From: Streptococcus pseudopneumoniae | GTDB lineage: Bacteria; Bacillota; Bacilli; Lactobacillales; Streptococcaceae | Length of the DNA: 50,345 nucleotides | Direction: 5' to 3' | Assembly (NCBI RefSeq): GCF_001074975.1 | Contig: NZ_JUUO01000028.1 | Span: 1-50,345 of the forward strand | Shown here: positions 9,039 through 20,095 of the stretch, in pieces | How positions within the stretch are numbered: the stretch's first letter is position 1 | How the letters are laid out: every line of letters starts with the position of its first letter | Notes under the pieces: generated by a model | What the model was told of the DNA's origin: nothing | Seen by the model: only the letters and a program-made list of their open reading frames with translations | Database searches by the model: none | Program-made: the position numbers and the translations under genes

Positions 9039-9047
9039 TGCTATAAT
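9039..9047 (+). promoter_or_regulatory. extended -10 promoter of the DUF1827 gene
   Basis: TGCTATAAT, about 27 nt before an ATG that has GGAGG upstream. Confidence 0.7.
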
Positions 9048-9073
9048 AGAATTAGAAAATTGGAGGAAATGTT

Positions 9074-9373
9074 ATGAAGCTTATCAATACGACAAACTCA
9101 CACTCGCAACTTGTTAAAAGCCAGCTAGAAAGTACCGATGCAACCCTTGTTGAGGTTTATTCTGCAGGGAATACAGATGTTATTTTTACCCAAGCTCCGC
9201 TTCACTATGAAATCCTCATCTCAAACAAACACCGTGCTATTCGCGAAACTGAAATTGAATCCATCCAAGAATTTTTCTTGAAACGTAAAATTGATAAGGA
9301 TTCTATTGATGAAGCCAATATCAAGACACTCTACTCAGAGAAATTAATTGGAATTTCGATTCCAATCAAGTAA
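9074..9373 (+). CDS. DUF1827 protein
   Basis: A 99-residue protein of the DUF1827 family found in streptococci and relatives, with no signal peptide or membrane segment. TTGGAGGAAATGTT precedes the ATG. It has its own promoter (9039-9047) and is followed by a BOX repeat starting 12 bp after the stop. No function can be stated. Confidence 0.88.
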   Translation: MKLINTTNSHSQLVKSQLESTDATLVEVYSAGNTDVIFTQAPLHYEILISNKHRAIRETEIESIQEFFLKRKIDKDSIDEANIKTLYSEKLIGISIPIK

Positions 9374-9384
9374 AGAAGTTGAGT

Positions 9385-9536
9385 AATACTCAATGAAAAT
9401 CAGAGAGCAAACTAAGAAGCTAGCCACAGGGGGCTCAAAGCACTGCTTTAAGGTTGTAGATAAGACTGACGAAGGCAGTCACATATATAATCCAAGGCGA
9501 AGCTGACGGGGTTTGAAGAGATTTTCGAAGAGTATA
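9385..9536 (-). repeat. BOX element (boxA-boxB-boxC)
   Basis: Minus-strand reading: TATACTCTTCGAAAATCTCT, boxA core CCGTCAGCTTCGCCTTGG, a boxB segment with the ACTGCCTTCGTCAGT hairpin, then boxC ending CTGATTTTCATTGAGTATT. It fills the space after the DUF1827 gene. Confidence 0.92.
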
Positions 9537-9578
9537 AAAACTCGATTTGAGAAAAAATCCATTAAGTCTTTCCATAAT

Positions 9579-9624
9579 AAAAGGCATAGTAGCAAGATTT
9601 TCTACATCTGCTATTATGCCTTTT
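9579..9624. terminator. hairpin between two BOX repeats, probably bidirectional
   Basis: AAAAGGCATAGTAGCA pairs with TGCTATTATGCCTTTT with one mismatch. Both directions end in TTTT. It most likely ends the plus-strand DUF1827 transcript. Confidence 0.7.
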
Positions 9625-9646
9625 GATAAAGATTACGGCTCTACCT

Positions 9647-9799
9647 TATACTCAATAAAGAAGCAAAGAGCACGCTAGAAAACTAGCCACAGGGGGCTCA
9701 AAGCATAACTTTGAAGCTACAGATAAGACTAACGAAGGCAATACCATATATAAGGCAAGGCGAAGCTGACGTGGTTTGAAAAGATTTTTGAAAAGTATT
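9647..9799 (-). repeat. BOX element (boxA-boxB-boxC), diverged
   Basis: Same orientation and same module order as the copy at 9385, but more diverged, for example TAATACTTTTCAAAAATCTT at the boxA end. It ends next to the ezrA terminator. Confidence 0.9.
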
Positions 9800-9804
9800 A
9801 CTAT

Positions 9805-9845
9805 AAAAAAGATTTGATTCTGTTTCTCACACAATCAAATCTTTT
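9805..9845. terminator. ezrA terminator
   Basis: AAAAAGATTTGATT pairs with AATCAAATCTTTTT around a 13-nt loop. It lies directly after the ezrA stop on the minus strand and also has a T run in the plus direction. Confidence 0.88.
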
Positions 9846-9852
9846 TCTTTTA

Positions 9853-11580
9853 TTAAAAACGAATCGTTTCACGTGTTTTCTCATATGAGGTAACAAAGCG
9901 GTTGGTTACACCGGGCTCTGCCACTTCCAATGCTTGAGAAATCTTGTCAAATGAAGCGTGATAATCAAATTCTTTTTCAAAAATATCTAAAGCTTCGTTA
10001 AATGCTTCTTGGATGCGTTCATCAAATGAGCGATAGCGGTTAGAATATTGCAAGAGTTGCTCTGTCAAGGTTGCATACTTTACAATATTATAAGTTTCCT
10101 CCTCAAGCTCCTCCATATCCTTTGTTGCAATTTCAAGAATACGGTTAACTGACTCTATATTGACTAAGTTTTGTTCTAATTCAGCCATTAGATCTTCCGT
10201 ATTATTACTTGCTGTAAAGAATAACTTCAAGAAAGTTTGTGGAATACCAGGTAGGTTCCGTTTTTCCATATATCTCTTGATTGTATGGAGACGATTAACA
10301 TATACATTTGCCTTTTGACGTGCATTGATATCATCTTTCTCAACTCGTGCAAGACGCTCACTAACTGCAATTTGTTCATCTTCAATATTTTTAAGATTTT
10401 CCTGCAGAGATTCAAGTTTTTCTTCAAGAATTGAATATGCTTGAGTCGGTTCATCTTGATTTGAAGTTGCCTCAATAATAGCAGTCTCAAAGCTTTCTAA
10501 TTCGGACTGTAAACGACGAACATGACTTGCATCTGACTCAGAAAGTAAATAGTTTTTACTCAAACGCTCAATGTCTTCTATCAATAAAGCATTATTTTCC
10601 TTCATGTGTTGAAGATAAGTAGGAAGTGTTGCTACTAAACCTTCTACTACTTTCTGTGCCGCAATTTCTCTTGTAAAGATATCATAAAGTGCATTAATCT
10701 CTTCTTGGATTTGAGTATTTTCGTACTCTGCATTATCCAATTCTAGTTTCGCAATATTCTCATGATTTTTCTTGAGAGCTTCATAAAGCAGTTGGAAACG
10801 CGCTTCAATATCCGTTTCAGCAAAATGATAATTAGCATCTAAAAGCTTACGGTAGCCATCTTCTAAATCTTCCAGTTGATCAGGTAGGTCTTTAGATAAT
10901 GTTGCTACAATTGCTGGTATACGATCAACAATATGCGTTAAAGCCAAGATATGATTTTCAGCATTATCCAAAATCACAGCAGCCTCTACTGGGTCACCAG
11001 ACGAATTTAAAGTTACAAACTGAGAAAACTCTGATTGGATATTTTCCAATTGTTTTTCAATTTCAGATAAACCTTGGCCATATTCTTCAGAATGATCAGC
11101 AACTCGGTGTTGCAACTCTTCAAACAAGTCCAAGGTATGAAGAACACGTCCACTATTTTTAGACTCTTGTTTCTCCAAATCTGCCAAGGCATTGCGAATT
11201 GCCGCAATATCTTCTTCAATCAAGGTAATTTGACTCTCGATTTGGTCAATTTGATGACTGGCCTTGAAAAAACGGAATGAGTTGTTATAGCCTTCTGCCT
11301 CGAAAAGATTATTTTCAATATCGGCAAAAGAATTAAGAGATAAATCAACCCATTTTTGATTCCATTCACGGAAAGTCACCTGACTTTGTCCAATCAAGTG
11401 CATATTTTTTACAGCTTCAACTTCATCATTAACTGGAAGATTGTAAAGCTCTTCTTTTTTCTCTTCTAAAATTGCTAATTTACTTTCATTGCGCTTCCTT
11501 ACATAGATTGCGATAGCATAGGCAATGACCAATAAAACTGCAACTGCAATTATTAAATAAATTACTGGTCTAGCAGACAT
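9853..11580 (-). CDS. ezrA: septation ring formation regulator EzrA
   Basis: A 575-residue cell-division protein. One N-terminal membrane segment (about residues 5-25, VIYLIIAVAVLLVIAYAI) is followed by a basic YVRKRN stop-transfer and a long, acidic, all-helical cytoplasmic region of coiled-coil, spectrin-like repeats. EzrA contacts FtsZ and divisome partners at mid-cell. The start at 11580 follows AAAAAGGAGTTTAAT; an upstream in-frame codon at 11607 falls in the initially transcribed region without a ribosome site. It has its own promoter after gyrB. Confidence 0.97.
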   Translation of the reverse strand: MSARPVIYLIIAVAVLLVIAYAIAIYVRKRNESKLAILEEKKEELYNLPVNDEVEAVKNMHLIGQSQVTFREWNQKWVDLSLNSFADIENNLFEAEGYNNSFRFFKASHQIDQIESQITLIEEDIAAIRNALADLEKQESKNSGRVLHTLDLFEELQHRVADHSEEYGQGLSEIEKQLENIQSEFSQFVTLNSSGDPVEAAVILDNAENHILALTHIVDRIPAIVATLSKDLPDQLEDLEDGYRKLLDANYHFAETDIEARFQLLYEALKKNHENIAKLELDNAEYENTQIQEEINALYDIFTREIAAQKVVEGLVATLPTYLQHMKENNALLIEDIERLSKNYLLSESDASHVRRLQSELESFETAIIEATSNQDEPTQAYSILEEKLESLQENLKNIEDEQIAVSERLARVEKDDINARQKANVYVNRLHTIKRYMEKRNLPGIPQTFLKLFFTASNNTEDLMAELEQNLVNIESVNRILEIATKDMEELEEETYNIVKYATLTEQLLQYSNRYRSFDERIQEAFNEALDIFEKEFDYHASFDKISQALEVAEPGVTNRFVTSYEKTRETIRF

Positions 11581-11615
11581 ATTAAACTCCTTTTTTACTT
11601 GAAACAATCGTAACG

Positions 11616-11624
11616 ATTATATCA
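11616..11624 (-). promoter_or_regulatory. ezrA extended -10 promoter
   Basis: TGATATAAT on the minus strand. A perfect inverted repeat AATCGTAACGATT (11606-11618) overlaps the -10 and the expected transcript start, so it could be an operator. Confidence 0.65.
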
Positions 11625-11661
11625 TATTTTTCAAACCAAGGGAACTACTTCTCCCGATTTT

Positions 11662-14186
<2,525 letters not shown>

Positions 14187-14193
14187 AGCTTTC

Positions 14194-14202
14194 ATTATAC
14201 CA
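14194..14202 (-). promoter_or_regulatory. promoter of the HAD-gyrB operon, leaderless start
   Basis: TGGTATAAT ends 7 nt before the ATG at 14186, so the transcript should begin at or within a base of the start codon. No ribosome site exists in the gap (GAAAGCT). Confidence 0.7.
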
Positions 14203-14243
14203 TTTTTTCATTAAAAAAGCGATGATTTCCCTGAGTTTTCCAC

Positions 14244-14273
14244 ATAAAAAACGAGAGTTTGACTCCCGTTTTA
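14244..14273 (-). terminator. terminator of the dinG-rodA-DJ-1 transcript
   Basis: On the minus strand AAAACGGGAGT pairs with ACTCTCGTTTT, followed by TT. The DJ-1 stop codon TAA lies in the first arm. Confidence 0.88.
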
Positions 14274-14825
14274 CTGATTTTTACCAAAGACATCTCGATA
14301 AAGCATTCCTGTTCGTAAACTCTCTGCGTCTCCTCCTAGTTGCTCCACCAACTCGTAGGCGAAGGCAAGGGCTGTTGAGGGGCCTCGACTGGTTGTCAAA
14401 TGACCATCTACCACTACTGTTTCCTTGACATATTGACCATCAAGGATTTGCTCTTGAACGCCATCATAGCAAGTGTATTGCTTGTTTTTCAATAGCCCTG
14501 CTTGATTGAGGGCAATTGGCGCCGCACAAATGGCTGCTAGTTTCTTCCCTTCTTGCTCAAAGCTTTGCAATTCTTGAATCAAGGACTGATTGTCACGCAA
14601 ATGTGCAGAACCAGGCATTCCGCCAGGAAGGACAATCATGTCATAGTCTGATAAATCACCATCAAAAACACGATCTGCTCTTACTTGGATTGCATGCGAA
14701 CCCGTTACTTGCTCTTCAAAACCAACCATATCACATGTGATATTAGCACGACGCAAGACGTCTACAACTGTCAAAGCTTCAATTTCTTCAAAGCCCTGAG
14801 CCAACATTACTGCTACTTTAACCAT
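14271..14825 (-). CDS. DJ-1/PfpI family protein
   Basis: A 184-residue cytoplasmic DJ-1/ThiJ/YajL-type protein. It has the nucleophile-elbow Cys in AAICAAPIAL and the conserved Glu in GFEEIEAL (about residues 11-18). Relatives include deglycase-like and oxidative-stress proteins; the exact activity here is not determined. AAGGAGGAAATC precedes the ATG. It starts 10 bp after rodA and ends in the operon terminator. Confidence 0.92.
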   Translation of the reverse strand: MVKVAVMLAQGFEEIEALTVVDVLRRANITCDMVGFEEQVTGSHAIQVRADRVFDGDLSDYDMIVLPGGMPGSAHLRDNQSLIQELQSFEQEGKKLAAICAAPIALNQAGLLKNKQYTCYDGVQEQILDGQYVKETVVVDGHLTTSRGPSTALAFAYELVEQLGGDAESLRTGMLYRDVFGKNQ

Positions 14826-14835
14826 GATTTCCTCC

Positions 14836-16059
14836 TTATTTGATTCGTTTTAATACAACTTTTTTTCGCTTGAATGGAACTTTTCCACTCTTTTCTTCAG
14901 CTAAATTTGTCTGGTAACTCATCGATAAAAGCAAGCCAACACCAATCAAGTTACTGATAATCGCCGACCCACCTTGTGAAATGAAAGGCAAGGGAATCCC
15001 CGTCAAGGGAAGCAAACCTGTCACAGCACCGATATTCTCAAAGATATGGAAGAGCAACATCATAATCAAACCTGTGGAAATATAAGTATAGAACTGGTTA
15101 TTTGATTTAAGTGTAATCTTCAACATACGGTAAATCAGCATGAGATAAAGGGCGATAACAAGGACAGAGCCAATAAAGCCAAAATCTTCTGCAATAACCG
15201 TGAAAATCATATCCGACTCTCGAACTGGGATAAGCAAATTAGAAGCATTAAACCCTTGACCGAACAAGCCACCACTACCAATCGCAATCTGTCCTTGAGC
15301 CTGCTGGTAAGTGGTTGTTTGGGCAAAGTCAAATGGATTAAGCCAAGCCAAAATACGGTTGATTTGATAAGTCGGCATCCCCAGTTGATGGAGAAAAGCA
15401 CGACCATCCTTACTGATAAAAATAGCTAAGAAACCAGCAACTCCTGTTACAGCAGTCGCAAATACTGGAATAATAATTTTCCAAGAAACTCCTGATAGCA
15501 AGACGATTCCTGAGAAAATGGCTACAAAGACTAAAGCCGTCCCCAAGTCACTTTGAAGTGCCAAAAGAACTAGGACTGGAATGGTAAAGAGAATCATCCA
15601 AAAAATTAATAAAAAGTCCAAAGATACTGTACGGTGCCATTCCTTATGTTTCTTTGTAAATTGGACAATGACACGGGCCAACATGAGGATATAGGATATC
15701 TTCATAAATTCTGACGGTTGGAATAGGGTAATGCCGTTTATAGATACCCAGTTTTTGGCACCCGTTGATGCAACTAAACTTGGATTATAAAAGACAATCG
15801 GTAAGACCATAAGTCCCAATCCTAAAATATATAGGAAAGGCGTCACCTTCCAAAGAAATTCTGTATTAAAGAGCATGACCACAAAACCAATCACAAGCCC
15901 CAAGGCAATCCAGGCGACCTGTTGCCCTAAAATGGGCAGAATATTATTTGGATAATCATGACTAACGGCTATATAAATAGCCACCACGCCAATAACCAGT
16001 AGAAAAAATACTGGCAAGAGCAAACTATAATCGACTCTAGAGTCGAGAGAACGTTTCAT
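14836..16059 (-). CDS. rodA: SEDS peptidoglycan polymerase RodA
   Basis: A 407-residue polytopic membrane protein with about ten hydrophobic helices. As a SEDS glycosyltransferase it polymerises lipid II in the peripheral wall synthesis complex with a class B PBP. Recognisable parts are the WVSINGITLFQPSEFMKISY region, the large extracellular loop with YQQAQGQIAIGSGGLFGQGF, and PLPFISQGGSAI near the C-terminus. The start at 16059 gives MKRSLDSRVDYS and the usual RodA length; a longer in-frame start (16086) is less likely. It lies 36 bp after dinG in one transcript. Confidence 0.95.
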   Translation of the reverse strand: MKRSLDSRVDYSLLLPVFFLLVIGVVAIYIAVSHDYPNNILPILGQQVAWIALGLVIGFVVMLFNTEFLWKVTPFLYILGLGLMVLPIVFYNPSLVASTGAKNWVSINGITLFQPSEFMKISYILMLARVIVQFTKKHKEWHRTVSLDFLLIFWMILFTIPVLVLLALQSDLGTALVFVAIFSGIVLLSGVSWKIIIPVFATAVTGVAGFLAIFISKDGRAFLHQLGMPTYQINRILAWLNPFDFAQTTTYQQAQGQIAIGSGGLFGQGFNASNLLIPVRESDMIFTVIAEDFGFIGSVLVIALYLMLIYRMLKITLKSNNQFYTYISTGLIMMLLFHIFENIGAVTGLLPLTGIPLPFISQGGSAIISNLIGVGLLLSMSYQTNLAEEKSGKVPFKRKKVVLKRIK

Positions 16060-16095
16060 ATATATTAACCTTATACTTTCATACAATACTACTTA

Positions 16096-18546
16096 TCAAA
16101 GTTCATTTAAAAATTTATCAATAACTTCATTAACTTCAGACTGAGAGAGGGTTTTAACAGTCGCTTCTTTTGCTAGAGATGCTACTATTTGTTTGCCATA
16201 TCGCTTTCCGACAATTCTCCTATCCAAAATAAGAGTTAAGGAACGTTGGTGTTCGCGTCTCATACTTCTTCCCAAAGCCTGCTTTAAGCGAATAATGGCC
16301 ATTGGCAACTGATAATCATAAAAGGCATTTTTTCCTTCTTGATTCAGTTCCTGATTAATCTTTTTCGTCAAGGGCTCTTGGGGATTTTGGAAAGGAAGTC
16401 TTGGTATAACTTGAATCACAAAAGGATGACTTGAAAAATCAACTCCCTCCCAGAAACTTGCTGCACCAAGCAGGATTTGTTGTTCACCTTTTTCAAAGCG
16501 TTTCTTAAGCTGATGAACATCCCCATTTTTATACTGGGCTAAGTGGCTAACTGGAAGTAAATCCGATACTGCTAGAAGCATGTCTTTAGCAGTAAAGAGA
16601 ACTAAAATCGGTTGCTGGAAAGCTTGAACTTCCATCAGCAAATTAGCTACCTCTTTAGCGTAAACTTCTAAGGAGGTTTCTGTTACCAAAGGGAAATCTT
16701 TAACCAAGACCACTTCTTGATCTTGTTTTTTCCGAGTTTCAACCTTGACAAATTTGGCTTCAGGATAGCCTAGAAGGTCTGCCAAAGAAACTCTCTGACT
16801 AATCTCAAGAGTAGCCGACACGCCCAAGACTTGACATGAATTAGGCACTAAAGAAGATAGAAGAATACGGCCTGATTTCGTAGAAGAAATCTGAATTTTC
16901 TTTTGACTCGTTTCAGTTGCTTCAAGCCAGTAATCTCGGTCAGTTGTAAAATAGCGAACCAGCTCTTCAAAGCCTTCTACTTCTAATTCTGAAAAATACT
17001 GGTGGAGATTGGCAAGAGAATCTAAGATATTTTTCTTAGATTTCCCAGACTGAAATTGTTCGATCAAGTAGAGGCACTCAAAGCGAATACTTTCTAGTAT
17101 TCGTTGCTGGACCTTATTTTGCTCCTCCAGTAAAGCCTTATCAAGCAAATCGATAATAGACTGGATATCGTGGGTCTCTTGAAGCAGATTTTCTAAAGCT
17201 AACAAAATCTTTTGAACTTCATCAATAATCAATAAACGGTCGCTGACAAATTCAGGATTATCTTCCAGTCTGGTTACAAGATAGGCATGATTGGTCACTA
17301 AAAGCTTGCAGGTTTGTGCCTTTTCTTGACTACGTTTCCAGAAATCTTCCATTACAAATAAGCTCTTGGATGATAAATTTCCGTCATGACGAAGATCTGT
17401 CAGAAAATGTTGATAACGGTAAAGTTGCCCAATTTCATCCAAATCTCCTGTCTCTGTCTCAGTCAGCCAGACCAAGAGTTGCATTTTAAAGCGTCTAAAT
17501 AAGCGATTTTCATCATTTGCCTGCAAGGAACGATAAAAGGCATCCAACTTCAGATAATTTTGTGGCCCCTTTAAACTATGAATATCTATATGGAACACTT
17601 CCTTGAGACGTTTACCTTCTTCTTCCATGATTTGATTTTGAAGAATCTTTGTCGGAACACTAAGAACAATTTGACGCTCTTTGGCTTGAGATAAAGCAGG
17701 TAAGAGATAGCCATAGGTTTTCCCAATCCCTGTCGGCGCTTGAATTAGAGAGACAGGCTCATCTTTCAATAGCAAGCCAACCTCTTTAGCAAAACTTTCT
17801 TGCTCCTCTCTCACCTCAAGGTTCAACAGAGAAATATTTTTAGAAAAGTCTTGAGATAGTTTTCGTGGCTCCAAGAGAGCTGGAATTTTCTTGAAATACA
17901 GTCCTTGAACTTGGACCAAGTCTGGAGAACTCAGGATAGATTGGCTGCGATAAATTTCTTCAATAACCAGGTAGGACTCATATAGGAGAGCGTCAGCCAT
18001 TTCCAACAAACGTTCCAAGAGACCTTTAGGAAGCTGGGCCATCTTTTCCCGTAAAAAAAGAAGTAATTCTGCTGTAGCTTGGGCATCTGAAAGGGCTGTG
18101 TGAGCGTGTTTAAGAGGAATTCCTAATTCTCGGCACAATATCGGCAAGCTATATTTTTCCAGCTCAGGGAAAAAGACTTGGGCCAATTCGACCGTATCAA
18201 CACGAGGATTTCTTAGCTCATAGCCTTCAAAAAATAAATTTTCCGCCAAGAGATTGGCATCAAACTGAACATTATGGGCTACAAAAATCCCATCCTCCAC
18301 CAAGTCAAAGATTTTTCTGGCAACTTGCGAAAAATCAGGTGCTTGCGCCAGACGTTGATCTGTCAATCCTGTCAGTTCTTTGATATGATCATCCAAAGGT
18401 TCATGGGGATTGACATCCGTCGTATAGTGATCAACGATTTTTCCATCCTCAATCACAACAATTCCCACTTGGATAATTTTAGCCTTACTACCTGTGCTAG
18501 TTGCCTCTAAATCAACCACAACATAGCGATTACCAATCGTTTTCAT
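16096..18546 (-). CDS. dinG: DinG-family helicase with N-terminal DEDDh exonuclease
   Basis: An 816-residue fusion. The N-terminal proofreading-type exonuclease has DLEATSTG (residues 12-19), HNVQFDANLL and HTALSDAQAT. The C-terminal superfamily 2 helicase part has Walker A APTGIGKT, an IDEVQ box in place of DEAH, and GAASFWEGVDF. The four-Cys iron-sulphur insertion of E. coli DinG is not visible. Known Firmicute DinG proteins of this type act as 3'-5' exonucleases more than helicases. The ATG lies 8 nt after a -10 box with no ribosome site. It leads the dinG-rodA-DJ-1 operon. Confidence 0.93.
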   Translation of the reverse strand: MKTIGNRYVVVDLEATSTGSKAKIIQVGIVVIEDGKIVDHYTTDVNPHEPLDDHIKELTGLTDQRLAQAPDFSQVARKIFDLVEDGIFVAHNVQFDANLLAENLFFEGYELRNPRVDTVELAQVFFPELEKYSLPILCRELGIPLKHAHTALSDAQATAELLLFLREKMAQLPKGLLERLLEMADALLYESYLVIEEIYRSQSILSSPDLVQVQGLYFKKIPALLEPRKLSQDFSKNISLLNLEVREEQESFAKEVGLLLKDEPVSLIQAPTGIGKTYGYLLPALSQAKERQIVLSVPTKILQNQIMEEEGKRLKEVFHIDIHSLKGPQNYLKLDAFYRSLQANDENRLFRRFKMQLLVWLTETETGDLDEIGQLYRYQHFLTDLRHDGNLSSKSLFVMEDFWKRSQEKAQTCKLLVTNHAYLVTRLEDNPEFVSDRLLIIDEVQKILLALENLLQETHDIQSIIDLLDKALLEEQNKVQQRILESIRFECLYLIEQFQSGKSKKNILDSLANLHQYFSELEVEGFEELVRYFTTDRDYWLEATETSQKKIQISSTKSGRILLSSLVPNSCQVLGVSATLEISQRVSLADLLGYPEAKFVKVETRKKQDQEVVLVKDFPLVTETSLEVYAKEVANLLMEVQAFQQPILVLFTAKDMLLAVSDLLPVSHLAQYKNGDVHQLKKRFEKGEQQILLGAASFWEGVDFSSHPFVIQVIPRLPFQNPQEPLTKKINQELNQEGKNAFYDYQLPMAIIRLKQALGRSMRREHQRSLTLILDRRIVGKRYGKQIVASLAKEATVKTLSQSEVNEVIDKFLNEL

Positions 18547-18554
18547 TATAAAAA

Positions 18555-18563
18555 ATTATACCA
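18555..18563 (-). promoter_or_regulatory. dinG promoter, near-leaderless start
   Basis: TGGTATAAT, then TTTTTATA, then the dinG ATG at 18546. The predicted 5' untranslated region is 0-2 nt. Confidence 0.65.
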
Positions 18564-18698
18564 AAAAAAGGGCCATTTGGCACCTGCAAACATGGGATAA
18601 TTTTCAAACTCAAGAAAGTTACTTGTATTAAAAACACCGTCAAATAGAGCAGCCTAGCCTGCTGATTTTTTGAAAATGGTGAAGAAATAAAAAAGTTG

Positions 18699-18738
18699 AG
18701 AGAAGAAATTTTAAATCTTCCTTCTCTCAACTGTCCAT
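18699..18738 (-). terminator. terminator after the U32 gene
   Basis: On the minus strand AGTTGAGAGAAG pairs with CTTCTCTCAACT around a 10-nt loop, followed by TTTTTT. Confidence 0.92.
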
Positions 18739-18743
18739 TTACT

Positions 18744-19673
18744 TTATTTAACCATATCAGGATCGTAGTCATAGAATCCTGTATCAAGGAATCGGTTTTT
18801 AGGGTGAAGTTTACGAACTTCTTCATCTAGCAAGAAGGCTTGGTCATGGCTAAAGTTACCCTCTTGAATCAAGCTACGCGCTTGGATAAAGAGTTTTGCA
18901 ATCTCAACAAAGTTCTGACCAGGAGTGTAAAGCCCTTCTAGTTTCCAATGAGTAAAGCCATGCTCCACCAATTCTATCAATTTAGTCATCAAATCCAGGT
19001 CATTGTTGGCAAAGATGTGAGTACCATGATTGTCTTCAAAAATGGAATAGTGGCTCTCTGGGTCACTTGGCTCAGCCAAGAAGAGGTCACGCTTGCGAGT
19101 CTTTTCATCATCGATATGCGTAAAGTTATAGTAGTTTTGCAAGAGCGGACGCTTAGAATGGTGAATAACACTAGCTCCGTAAACCAACACTTCAGCAGGA
19201 ATTTCCAAAATTTCAGGCATCTTGAAAAGTTCTGCAGATGGGATTTCACGCGCCAAAACAGCCTCAGATGCGCCAGCCTTTTGTCCCCAGAAGTTAATCT
19301 GACGACTGCTAGTTACCATAGTCGAAGCATCGTAGATGGTCTTAAATGAATAACCATCGCGGTTGACTACGTAAAAGACACCTGCATCCCCAATCGTAAT
19401 GTAATCGGTCTTGATTTCTTCCAAAAAGTCTAAGAAAGGCTTGATACGGTCCATCATATCTTGGTGCATGAGGGCGTTAACCGCAACAATCAATTCCTTA
19501 TCCGCATCATGAACCAGCTTAGCGATTTCACGCAATTGATCATAACTAAAGGTTGTTGGCAGACGAAGGCCAAAATCTTTCTCACCAACATAGATACGGT
19601 CTACGCCAGCTTCGAGCAGTTGTTCAACTTGTTCAATACTTTCAGCAGTTGCTGTAATGATAATCTTTTCCAT
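18744..19673 (-). CDS. peptidase U32 family protein (YrrN/TrhP1-like)
   Basis: A 309-residue TIM-barrel-like U32 family protein. The N-terminal EAGVDRIYVGEKDFGLR and central YGASVIHHSKRPLLQNYYNF segments are family hallmarks. In Bacillus, YrrN/YrrO-type members take part in 5-hydroxyuridine formation on tRNA, so the peptidase label may be historical. The usual longer partner U32 gene is not adjacent. The ATG lies 7 nt after TGGTATAAT, so the mRNA is probably leaderless. Single-gene transcript with its own terminator. Confidence 0.88.
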   Translation of the reverse strand: MEKIIITATAESIEQVEQLLEAGVDRIYVGEKDFGLRLPTTFSYDQLREIAKLVHDADKELIVAVNALMHQDMMDRIKPFLDFLEEIKTDYITIGDAGVFYVVNRDGYSFKTIYDASTMVTSSRQINFWGQKAGASEAVLAREIPSAELFKMPEILEIPAEVLVYGASVIHHSKRPLLQNYYNFTHIDDEKTRKRDLFLAEPSDPESHYSIFEDNHGTHIFANNDLDLMTKLIELVEHGFTHWKLEGLYTPGQNFVEIAKLFIQARSLIQEGNFSHDQAFLLDEEVRKLHPKNRFLDTGFYDYDPDMVK

Positions 19674-19680
19674 AAGAAAA

Positions 19681-19689
19681 ATTATACCA
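19681..19689 (-). promoter_or_regulatory. U32 gene promoter, leaderless start
   Basis: TGGTATAAT, then the 7-nt TTTTCTT, then the ATG at 19673. No ribosome site is available. Confidence 0.7.
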
Positions 19690-20095
19690 CATTTCTAGCA
19701 AATCAGCCAATACTTATCAGAGTTTTACAAATAAGGATAATTTCTCAGGTAACTTACCAAAGTGTAAACTAGTCTAAAACAGGTTTTTATAAGAATAACT
19801 AGATAAAAGGCAGACCCGGAAGCATAAGAGAGCTCACCAGTAACAATGATTTTGTATGCCATCCATAAATGGCTAACATCTCAAACTCCATTAAATCATA
19901 GATAAGATCTAGTCCTAAATTTAAGCAATTTATACATTATTATAAATTTCTAGTCGTTTTTTATTATGATAACAGAAAAACTAGAAAAACGAGTATCTCC
20001 AACTACGGAAATGCTCGTTTTTTTGATAGTTAGAAGTAGTTTTTTCTCAGCTTCATTTCTTTTTATAAAATTTATCAAGCAAGCAACTAACTAGC
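19690..20095. other. 406-bp gap between the U32 and ABC permease genes
   Basis: It holds a terminator (19988-20023) and a 30-codon minus-strand reading frame (19799-19891) without a ribosome site. The remainder is AT-rich and shows no gene. It may mark an old rearrangement joint, as the genes on either side belong to blocks far apart in pneumococcal chromosomes. Confidence 0.5.
19988..20023. terminator. bidirectional terminator after the ABC permease
   Basis: ACGAGTATCTCC pairs with GGAAATGCTCGT through wobble pairs, with T runs on both sides. It serves the minus-strand ABC operon ending at 20096. Confidence 0.82.

Noticed and set aside
9652-9834. 60-codon minus-strand frame
   Set aside because: Lies in a BOX repeat and terminator; no ribosome site.
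18530-18826. 98-codon minus-strand frame between the U32 gene and dinG
   Set aside because: Runs through a strong terminator and the dinG promoter; low-complexity, no family.
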